From Puntigrus tetrazona (lineage: Eukaryota > Chordata > Actinopteri > Cypriniformes > Cyprinidae), in NCBI RefSeq assembly GCF_018831695.1, contig NC_056713.1:11429532-11493531 (forward strand): a stretch of DNA of 64,000 bases. The letters are read 5' to 3'. Positions 1-11,400 of the stretch are shown piece by piece. The notes beneath the pieces are model-generated. The model had not been told where the DNA came from. It saw only the letters and a program-made list of their open reading frames with translations, and searched no databases. Within the stretch, counting starts at the first letter, position 1, and every line of letters starts with the position of its first letter. The position numbers and the translations under genes were made by a program.

Positions 1-235
1 TATTTCTCATAATTGCAAAAATATCTAGTAATTTCAAATTTGCAATTGTGTCTACTCTAATTATGACTGTACAATTGAGACTTCATATCTCAGAACTGTG
101 ACTTATCTCAAAAGGTTCTCATAATTGCCACTTTACTTACAGCTGACATTTGTCTAAACAATAACACTAATTTTTCCTGTTTTGATTTGAGCTTATTGGG
201 GGTCTATAACCCTTGTCTCTGTTTGCCTCCACCAG

Positions 236-377
236 GTCCTCCATACATCGTGTCACCACCCGAGAACATCACTGTTAACATATCCCAGAATGCCCAATTT
301 ACGTGCCAAGCAGAGGCGTATCCTGGCAACCTGACCTATACCTGGTACTGGGAAGAGGACAACGTATATTTCAAGAA
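236..377 (+). CDS. igsf9b: igsf9b exon: first half of Ig3 (left arm)
   Basis: It mirrors 38725-38866 and appears identical. The acceptor is TCCACCAG and the donor GTAAAG. The first Ig3 cysteine lies in QFTCQAEAYPGN. Confidence 0.95.
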
Positions 378-2223
378 GTAAAGTTATGATCGAGTTCACT
401 ACTGTGCCAAGTCTTGAACACAGAAGCTGCTGTGTGTGTGTGTGTCTGTCGGTTTTAGATTAGAGCCACATATATTTTTAGACCCAGAATCCCTGAATCT
501 CAAGCCCTCTACAGCTGCATTAAGGCAAATGCTAGCGCAGTGACGCGGAGGCGCACACAGCAGGTTTTTATGCCGGGATGGGAACATCTTGTGACACTGT
601 GCTTGTGTCATCACATGCCTAAAAAAACATGCTGATCATCTGAAGCTGAGCCAGAAGCTGTTCTGACTCCCCAAGCGTGGCCAGTATTGACCCTCTATAC
701 GCAGGGCTGTAGTCTGTTCCTCCCTGTGGAAACAGGCCAGAATAGTGCTTCGAAATAACGGTTTCCGGTACTATTGAACTGTGAGGGGCGGACGGATGTT
801 CATGGGAATATTCAGAGTGCTGGCCATCTTACCACTTTGTGTAGACACAGATTTTTGTAAAATTAATCAGAAAATTTTAATTATTGCCAAGAATTGTTTT
901 TTTTTGTCTTATTATCTATATTTGTCAGATTATCTCATTTCAAACGATTTTAATAAAAAAAAAATTGTGTTTATTTAATTACTTTATTAATTCATTTATG
1001 TATTGTTTATAGATGGAATAACATAATGTTAACTTCAACTAAAACCAAAGTTAAGAAGCTAAAATTCAACTGAAATATATTTCATTTAAATAAGTTATTT
1101 TATCTTTATTTTTCATATATTTGACTTTATATCTCATAATTGTGACTTTATATATATTAATGTGTCAACAGTAGTCAACATTTGAAGTGGATCAAAAACT
1201 TTCATCGGAGTTGTCCTAAAACCAAAATGTGTTCTTGTCTTAGGACAACTTTGATAAACTTTTTTAATCCACTTCAAATGCTCACTACTAAGTAGTTTCC
1301 ATAATTGCAATTTTTATGTGTCTCATACATTTCTCACATGTAAGATTTTATGCCTTTTTATCCAACATCATGATTCTCATCATTGTCTCACAATTACAAT
1401 ATTTATATTTATAATTTTCGTTATATCGTATGTCATATTTTCGTAATATTGCTTTTTATATCAAAAACAGTGACTTTATATAACAATTGTGGCTTTATTG
1501 CAAATTTTGTATCAAATTTATCTCAAAATATTGCACTCTTCATTTATATCTAACAAATGTAGCTTTAATTTTTGTGACTGTTTCAATGTTTCAAAAAGTA
1601 TAACGCTCCTTTAAAACTTTCTCACAATTAACTTTTTTATTATTCACTCTGAGGCAGAAACAGACTGCCATAGTAATGAGACATTGTAGCAGCCTCAGTT
1701 CTTCTCGGTGTACAAACAGGTTTAATAATATTTTTCAAACGGATCATCTCTCTTCTCTTCCCTGCAGTGATCTGAAGCTCGCGTTCGCATCTTTATTGAC
1801 GGAACCCTCATTATCTACAGAGTCAAGCCAGAGGATGCTGGGAAATACACCTGCAGCCCAAGTAACAGCCTGGGCATCTCCCCCTCTGCTTCAGCTTACC
1901 TGACCGTGCAATGTGAGTTTCACCTTCAACCTCTTGAAGAGACTGCAGCACCAGGCCTGCGTTTGAAATCTCAGTCTGTGTCCTGTGTGCCTTTCAGGTG
2001 TTTTATGTCAAGTATACTATCATCAGAGCGGGTAATTGGTGTCTGTCACGTACAGGGACAGAGCTATTTACACCCTTTGAGATGCCGTGGTGGCTGCCAG
2101 GCATCTGAGATGTTCTAGTTGCTGCCTCTCTCTGGAGGGTTTGAGAGCTCGCTTCCATCTGCACCAGGACTCTTGTGGTGCTGCAGGAAGTGGCGGATAA
2201 GCCCAGAGTCTGAGCTGACTCTG

Positions 2224-2256
<33 letters not shown>

Positions 2257-2480
2257 TGGATAGAAAAGACAGATTGGAGAAGCCTCACTTACGGCGGTCA
2301 CCATGAAAAATTGGAATCGTGACAGTTATAAATCACAGCCAAGAGTTGTCACTGAAGCAACTTTCAATTCATTATTAAAAAACAAGTAGTTCTAGCTCTG
2401 AATTCTGACTGGAAGTCGCTGTAACATGCAATGTACATAGAAGTGAATGCAAATCTGTGTTCTGAGCCTACAATATCACC

Positions 2481-2558
<78 letters not shown>

Positions 2559-5371
2559 GTAGTAAACATTTGAAGTAGATCAGAATCTAAAACTAAAACA
2601 AAGTGTCCCAAAATCAATTTTTTTTAATCATTATGACTGCATAATAAACATTTTCTGTTTTAGTGTTTTTAATACATATGTATGTGCGTGTGTGTGTGTT
2701 TTAAAAACACTACTGTTAATTACTAGTTTTTTATTAAGCTTATTAGCATGCATGTTACTAGAACATTATTAAGAATTATTAGCAATTATTAAGCATGTTA
2801 ATAGCCTATTCTACATTATCTTATTCTACATTCCTAGCCCTACCCAATACCTAAACTTAACAACTACCTTACTAACTATTAATAAGCAGAAATTAGGAAT
2901 TTATTGAGGAAAAAAATTTTGTTAAAGGGATACTCCACCTCAAAATAAAAATCTTATCATTAATCCCTTAACAACATGTCGTTCCGAACTGTAAAAGTGT
3001 AATTTACTTTGCAGTCAATGGAACAGTCCTTCCGGCCCTATTCTGTAGATATAGTTGGGTATCTGCCATTAAAAAAATCCATTAGCATAGCTGACCGCTA
3101 ATGAAAATATTTAAAAGACATAATGATTGTTACAACAGGAAGAGAAATTGTTATTTTTAGCAGGCAAGGGGGTGTACAGAATTCAAAAGATGGCTTGTTT
3201 CTCTCATTTTACCACCCAGAACAGTATGTCACGACGACCCACTATATCATCACAGCAGAAAAGAGGTCAGGGTGACAAGGGGGCCTTAATGAATTAACTG
3301 AAGGGAAATATAGCCTGGCAGTTTGAAGAGAGAAGAGATTAGCTGTGAAAAGCACATTATATTGTGTCATATGCCGAGCAGTGGCTGACTGTCTCATTAG
3401 CAGCCGTTCCTCTGTGCCGCTGGGGTTGTGCTACATCAGTCAGCGACACCCCAGGGCTGCTGCAGGTGAGACAACTTCACAGGAAGGGCTTTAAATAACA
3501 CTTACATGTTCTGTTACCACACATCACTTACCCAGGCTCCTAACACTGCGGTTTTGGATTGAAAATATGGGCGATGTTTTTATTTAGATTTTAAGAACTG
3601 CTTTAAGATTTTTAGAACTTCTGTGAAGTATTATGATGGATAAACAAAGAAATTGATAAAGCACTTTGTAGCATAGTGCAAATGACTCGATTACGTCATT
3701 TGTAGTATCTGTTTTAGAATAACCCAATAATTATTACCCATGTTCTTTATTCCCGCTTTGGACCGTATCCTCTCTTCAGACCCTGCCCGTGTTGTGAACA
3801 TGCCACCTGTCATCTACGCCCCAAGAAAGTTGCCAGGAATTATTCGCTGCCCAGTGGATGCCAACCCCCCAGTTACGTCAGTCAGATGGGAGAAAGACGG
3901 CTACCCCCTCAGAATTGAGAAGGTCTGTAATGCACAGGCTTCTTACGTCTGAAATGTCTGTTGTCTCTTTAACAAAACTCCGGTTCTGATTTTGCTCCTC
4001 TGTTTCTCTCTCAGTATCCTGGGTGGAGCCAGATGGCAGACGGAAGCATTCGAGTAGCAGAGGTCACTGAAGACTCCCTTGGCACCTACACCTGTGTGCC
4101 TTACAATGTCCTAGGTACCATGGGACAATCCCCTCCGGCCACTCTGGTGCTAAAGGTGAGTCAGCGCACCTTAATTAAAAGAATCACATTTTCCTAGAAT
4201 TTTTTGGGATGTGTTAACATCATCATGTGACCCCAGGACCCCCCTTACTTCAACGTGAGGCCCGGGGGGGAGTACCGTCAGGAGGCGGGGAGAGAGCTGG
4301 TCATCCCCTGCGCTGCTTCTGGAGACCCTGAGATTCCAACCATTGTATGGAGAAAGGTACCATATTATTTTTCCCCTTTTTTGTAGATAGTGAAAGGGTT
4401 AGTTCACCCAAAAATGAAAATTAGTCCATGTTATACTTACCCTCAAAGCATCCTAGGTGTATACGACTTTCTTCTTTCAGACAAATCCAATCTGAGTTAT
4501 ATTAAAATTGATCCTGTAATTGTACCAAATGTTATTTTGTAAGAAAATATGCATATTTAAAATGTTATAAACACACGGTGTTGATAGCGATAAACACAAA
4601 AGCGTGGAGGAGAGACTCCAAAACAAAACACCAGTCACAAATCAGAAAAACAAAATAATGCTTTGTAAAGAAAAATGGAAGATTTTGAAATAAGTGATAT
4701 AAGCCTGGTTTTCCTTTTCTAAAGTAAAGAAGCTTTGCTTCCTTTGCTCCTGTAAACTCGTTAGACTAGCAAATCTCAAAGGCGCACATGAGGCATGCAT
4801 CCTACGTCATCGGCTGGGAACGGCTTGCGTGCATGACAGTCAACAGAAATGAGATAAAAATGTTTGTAACATTTTAAATATGGATATTTTCTTACAAAAA
4901 TGCATCGATTCGCGTTTACTCAGCACCCAGAGCTATTTGAGGTATGTTTTATTAAAATGGCTTTATTTGACTACTTTTGGGCTGTTGAACAAAAACACCC
5001 ACCTACTCCTATTCTGACGCTTGGAAGGGCCAGGATAATTTTTTAATATAACTAATAATTCAGATTCATCTGAAAGAAGAAAGTCATATACGCCAAGGAT
5101 GCTTTGAGGTTGATTAATGGGCCAATTAAAATTTTTGGGTGAACTAACTCTTTATAAATCATTTATTATTGTGTCCTTGGTCAAGGTTGGGAAGCCCAGC
5201 AGAAGCAAACATAACATCTTACCAAGTGGTAGCTTGCAATTTGTGTCTCTGAGCAAAGAGGATCATGGGGAGTGGGAATGTGTTGCCACCAACGTAGTAA
5301 CAAGCATCACTGCCAGCACACGCCTTTTTGTAATAGGTAAATGACCCTCATCAAACTTATCTAACCTTATC

Positions 5372-5447
<76 letters not shown>

Positions 5448-8400
5448 GTATGAAGGCTGTAGCATGGCACTGTGAAGTAACCTTTTTAATTACATTATTT
5501 TTATTAATTTATTTACATTTTTGTACTGTACATTTTTTTGCCTGGTCAGCACTCCATGTACAATTTTGAAGGTTCATAAGGACACAAAATACGTCAGATA
5601 TGTGATTTCTCAACATTTGCCAGATAGGAAGTGTAGGCTAGAACATTACGATTCCCAGCCAAGCGGCACAAGTGAGTCATTACAGTAGGGGGGCCGTGTA
5701 GCTCGTGGGAGCTCTAACTCAGCTGTCACGTCTGAGAGTTCGCCCTCGGATGACAAGTGATGTGTCAGCGGGCACACAACCCCACACACACACGTTATTT
5801 GTTTGGTGATGGACTGGTGTCATGACAGTCTAAAGATTATTCTTAATGAGAGAGCAATTAACAGATCCTCCGCAGCTGCTATGTGCCGATAAGAGATGTG
5901 ATGGAACTCCTGAATCCATCCTACACTTCAGCGCTTTCATGCCCTGCGCTCTCCTGCTATTATCAGACTGGGTCAGTCTGTGCACAGAGCTAGTTTATTG
6001 TCTAGTCAGAAAACATAAGTGAGAGGAGGTTCAGGTCAGACAAATAAATCTCCTGTTCTTCAGTTTCTCATAAATCTTTCTAGCTGTGTCTGAGAAGGCT
6101 AAACCCATCTTGGAAAGGAGTTGTTTTGGGACAAACAGTCTGGCCTAGTCTTTAAAAATTTTGGGTTAATCACTAAGAATGTATTGCGGCCACTAATAGA
6201 CAATGTTCCCGGATGTCTCCCCAAACAATGACCCTGCTACTTGTAAATGTTTAGTGAATTTGTTCCTTCACATTATATTCACCATGGCATATAAGACTAG
6301 GTCTTTTTTTTTTGCTAATGGGTTTTGTAGACATGTGATTGATTGATTTACTCATTAATATACATGTTCAAAACATTTGGGGTCATTAAGATTTTTTTAA
6401 AATAAACTCATTATTTTGTTCAGTGATGACACATTCAACTGATAAAAAGTTATAGTTTAAGTTTACATTGTTACAAAATTGTTGACAAAAATATTAATCA
6501 GAAAAATATTTCATAATATTTCAAACATTTTGTTTTGATCAAATAAATGCAGCCTTGGTGACCATAAGATACTTATTTAAACACTTACTAAAACATGCCA
6601 ACCTTAGACTTTTGAATGGTAAGAATTGTAATAATGTAATGGTAATGTAAGATTTTTGTGTTTTTAATTGTAACTGAGTTAAAAAAATGCGTAAAAAAAG
6701 GTTCTAGCCTGTGCAAACCTTGCTAAGGTGTTATAGGGTGCTTACTTGTTGGCCCAGGTCAAAAAAGCTCATCCTCAAATTACTAGGATAGTCTGGCTAG
6801 AAATGTCTCAGCTCCACACATCTGATGTGTCCTTTATCCAGTGTATCATTTAGGAAGAGTTATGTGCCAAAGTTAAATGCTAAGGGTTAGTGCTAAATTC
6901 AAATTCATTATATATAATATGAGCAGTAGTACTAGCATTTGCAGACACTACTAATTAAAAATAACCATTTCAGGCACTAGTCCACACGCGCCAACTAATG
7001 TCCACGTGTCAGCATCCACAAGCTCCGCTAATGTTTCCTGGGAACCTGGATATGACGGAGGCTTTGAACAGACGTTCTCGGTCTGGTACGGCCCGTGTAA
7101 GTCCTGCCAGAACCCCACTAAATATAGTTCCTTCCTCACTTTTTTCTAAATGTACTTGTGACTTGGTATAATCTTTTTTTAAAAAAAGACTAGCTGTTAA
7201 AGCTATGTATTATATGCATATGGAAATGCAATGAATGAATCAATGAAATGCTTTTCCAAAAATATGTTATGCAATCAATTTTTTTTTTTAATTTTCATTG
7301 TAATCAGTTGACGTTTTATAATAGAAGTATTTGGTATAATCCAATAGAAAGGTGAAGAATGATTTAGGGCCACATGACTGGCTATCCATACCTGTGCCCG
7401 GCTCTCAGACGTGGTTGGTGGTCCAGGGGTTGGAGCCAAAGACTGCCTATCAATTTAGTGTGCTGGCCCAGAACAAGCTGGGCACTGGCCCCTTCAGTGA
7501 GGTAGTCACTGTGACTACAGGAGGTGGGTGGCACTTCAACACAAACTGGATCTATGAATGATTATCAAAATGAGATGTGCTCGCAACCTCCCATTATCTT
7601 TCCCAGGGTATCCCATAAGTACCCCTGAACCACTGGTGCTTCTAACTCCACCACGGTGCCTCACAGCCAACCGGACACAGCAGGGTGTATTGTTGACGTG
7701 GCTTCCTCCGGCCAATCACTCTTCACCAATTGACCGTTACATCATCGAGTTCCGCCTGGGAGAAAGGTGGGAGGTTCTAGATGACTTGATTCCTGCCACT
7801 GAAACTGAGATCATAGCAAGAGATCTTATTCAGGTAATACTTGCTACTTTAATATCTTTTGTATGGTACTCTTTAGGTTATCCATAAATAATAGAGTCAG
7901 GCAATAATCTAATTTACAGAAATTCAATTTGTGCACATTCACTTTTTTCAGAGAATGGCAGCTCTGGCTATTTAGAGAAATGCAGTGAGGGAATTCATTT
8001 CCACGAAAAGCTCAGAGGATGTCATTTTAATTCAGTCTGACATACAGCGGAGTCTGCTACAAATGTTCTTGTTACAAATCTGTTGGTAGATCTGACACTT
8101 CAACCTGTTGGCCTCACAGGATTTGTGACCCACTGACCTGTTTCTCTGTCTCCCAGGACTCTTGGTATGAATTCAGAGCGCTAGCTGTAATGGATGATCT
8201 TGTCAGTGAGAGCAGTAATGTGGTGGGAGTGTCAAGTACAGGTGAGAATATGGGGTTTAACTAAAATGCACCAATTCATTGCTTTAGCCACCTAGAGCTT
8301 CACTGCCCTCTGCTGCTCATTGTAGTTAGTGCCCTACTGTATGTTTTTGTTTGCTGTTGTAGATGTGATACAAAGGTGTCATGCACCTATTTTTTTGGAG

Positions 8401-11400
8401 GGGGCATCAGTGGCAGGCCTGGCTTACTTAAGCCATTTTTGTTGTATAATAAAGCTGAAGTGTTTAATTTCTGCTCCAAATTGAAGATAATAGGACTGAC
8501 TAGTTAGATGTGATTGCTGCCACAGGATGTTTTCATTGCCTACAAAAATGTAGTTATTAAAGATATTAATTTGTTTTTGGAAGTTATATTCAAAATCCAC
8601 TTGATTTTAATCCACTTGGCTCAAAAATCTGAATGCCGCATGCCCTCTCGATCTAAATAGGAAAGGCGCTTCTGATCTGATAGGCTGCAGTTGTGTTAAC
8701 ACTTTGCTATAGTCTGCTTTATAATGCACACTAACTCAATCACTGTCAGCGATCACGTTAACCTGCTTTGTGAATACATGCTTGCTGCATTCTCCCATCC
8801 TAATTTCATGTTCTGGAGTGTTTCTCCTCTCTCAGACCCCTTCCTCCCACAGAAATCTCAGACGAGGGCTGGCCAAGCCAGTGGTGGCGGCATCGTGGCC
8901 ACCATCTGTTTCTTGGCGGCTGCTATCCTATTCAGCACGCTCGCTGCATGTTTTGTCAACAAGCAGCATCGTCGCAAGCTTAAACGCAAACGAGGTAAGT
9001 CCTTCTTAAAGGAATAGTTCATCCAAAAAAGAAAATTATGCCATAATTTACTCACCCCCAAGCCTTGCTAGGTGTATATAACTTTCTTCTTTCAGACGAA
9101 CAAAGTCTGAGTTTTAGCTCTTGGCTGAATTCTGACTGGACGTATGATGTAAGCTTAGTCATATGTTGAGTCAGAGGTCAGCCAAGAAACCGAACTTGAA
9201 GCTCTCGCGAACACGCATATGGCAGTTGCCGAAGTCAGTTTTTTAGGTTATGATTTTAAAACTAGAAATATTTTTGTTACAAAAACCCATCAATCTGCTT
9301 TAGAGGACATGCGATAACCCTCCTTGAGGCATATAGGTTTTGAAATGCAGTACTTGCAGATATAGCCGATTTACGGAGCTTTAAAATAAAAACAAATGAA
9401 AAGAAATCTGACCGTGTTTGTCTGAAAGAAGAAAGTCGCATAAAACACGGATGTCCTGGGATGAATAAAATATGGCGTAATTTTAATTTTTGAATGAACT
9501 ATTCCTTTAACTTCAAGACACAGTTATCTCTCTTGTTACTGAGTAATTTTTACACAGATCACAACTTTATTGGATTTGTAAAAGATTGTACATTTTTCAG
9601 TGGTAATGCATTTTACCAGCTTCAGCATTGCGGTGTGGTTGAGAAAAGATCTGAAGCATATTGTCATGCTGATGTGGCATTGTGTGATTTGTCTTTAGAC
9701 CCTCCACTATCGACATTACACACACAAGGAAAAGCATCGAATCTCCGTAAGTACCAGTGCATGGTAACATCCATCATACTTTGCACTTCTGCAAATCTGT
9801 TGACTACCAGGCACATGGCTTGAGAGAGAGAAAGAGAGAGAGAGCATGTACAGTTTGGGAAATCAAACAGCTGACCTTAGCAGCTGCTGTTTTACTGTGA
9901 GGGATGCATGGAGGAGGATTTGAGTGGTCACTAAAGTGGCTGCTATAAATGCATCTGTGCTTACCTCTGCTTTCAGCAGTAAGATGCATTGATTTGCCAT
10001 TATAAACAATCTTCTCAAGCTTGTCCAGTCAGGTTGTGATAGAACCTTTCAATAGTGTTAGAATATATTATAAACATGAAGCTTATCCCCCAGCTCCTCT
10101 GAATTGATCAGTGCAGGCATGGCAGCATGTCACTCTCACATTTATAACCAGAGCTAAAGGAAGGAGAACATTAAGGGTAACTCCAACCCAGTTCAAACTG
10201 GGACTCACGCTCTTATCCGATTCCATTGTGGTCTTCATAGAGCTGCAGTCTCATGCTCCCATCCCACCCATTTCCACATAGCAGTGTGGAACCATAGTCT
10301 GCTTGACGGCCGACTCTGCCCGTCTCTATTGTGTTTTTGTCACCGCAGGCCTCCTCTTACCCCCTTGCCTGGCATTGAGCCCTACTGGGAAGAGCCAGAC
10401 AGGAGCAGCTACAGGCCCCATCCACCAGCCCTCAGTGAGTGCTTGCACCTGTATCTCTCTCTGTAGCAGCGCTAGCATGCACCTGTCTGCCGTAGCTGCA
10501 TGATATCAGTTAGTGGTGCAGAGCTAAACTGCTGCTTTGGGGGAATAGACAACTTCAGCCCTCAGCTGCTCCAACAATTGACACTTGTTTGACCACTTAT
10601 AGCCAGCAAGATGGATTATTATTGAAGAGTTGGGTGAAAATATAGTTTAGCTGATATTATTTTGGCTCACTGGTGCCTGTATTGACTTATCTGTTTCTAT
10701 GTTCCTGTCCCCATTCTGTTGTTCTTCATTATCTCTCACCTTGACATCGTGTTTCACTTTCATTTAAGATGGCCTTTAAATAAAGATCTGTATTTACTGT
10801 AATTACTGTTATGAAAAGGCATGCGGATTAAGGCTAATTACCTGAATTTTGTTCTTTTAAAACAAGTGCACTATAAAGTGTAATGTAATGCCATTTAATT
10901 TCAAACTATATTCAATGTTTAAATATGGAGTGATTCTTGTTGATAGTTCTTGATAGTGCTAATTTTAAGTTCTGGTATTCCCCAGGCTCATTCCTAAGCC
11001 CAATGTCTTTTTTGATTGACAGGCTGTCCTCTGGGAAGATCAGTCCTGAGAGCATTGCTTCCTCCAGGCCCCATCTCTGGCCAGCGTTGGTGGCCATGGT
11101 CTTTACGTTAAGAAGTTGCGAGCCCTAGGAAGAGAAGAGCTTTCCTCTATAAGAAAACCAAGAGAGCAATAACCAGTAAGAAGTACAGCGTGTCCAAGCA
11201 CGAGGCTGAGGTCACCACGCCCATCGAGCTGATCAGCCGTGGACCTGATGGCCGATTAGGTCATGGACCCCAGTGACATCGACTCGTCCCTCAAGCCACG
11301 ACGCATTGAGGGTTTCCTTTTGTGGAGGAATCAGACTTGTATCCTGAGTTCCGCCAATCAGATGAGGAGAACGATGACCCAGGGCCCCTACCCCCAGTCA

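Noticed and set aside
2364..2555. Open frame with a long alternating Ile-Tyr run
   Set aside because: It is only the translation of the (TA)n microsatellite; the same holds at 36524-36715, 40866-41048 and 40882-41100.
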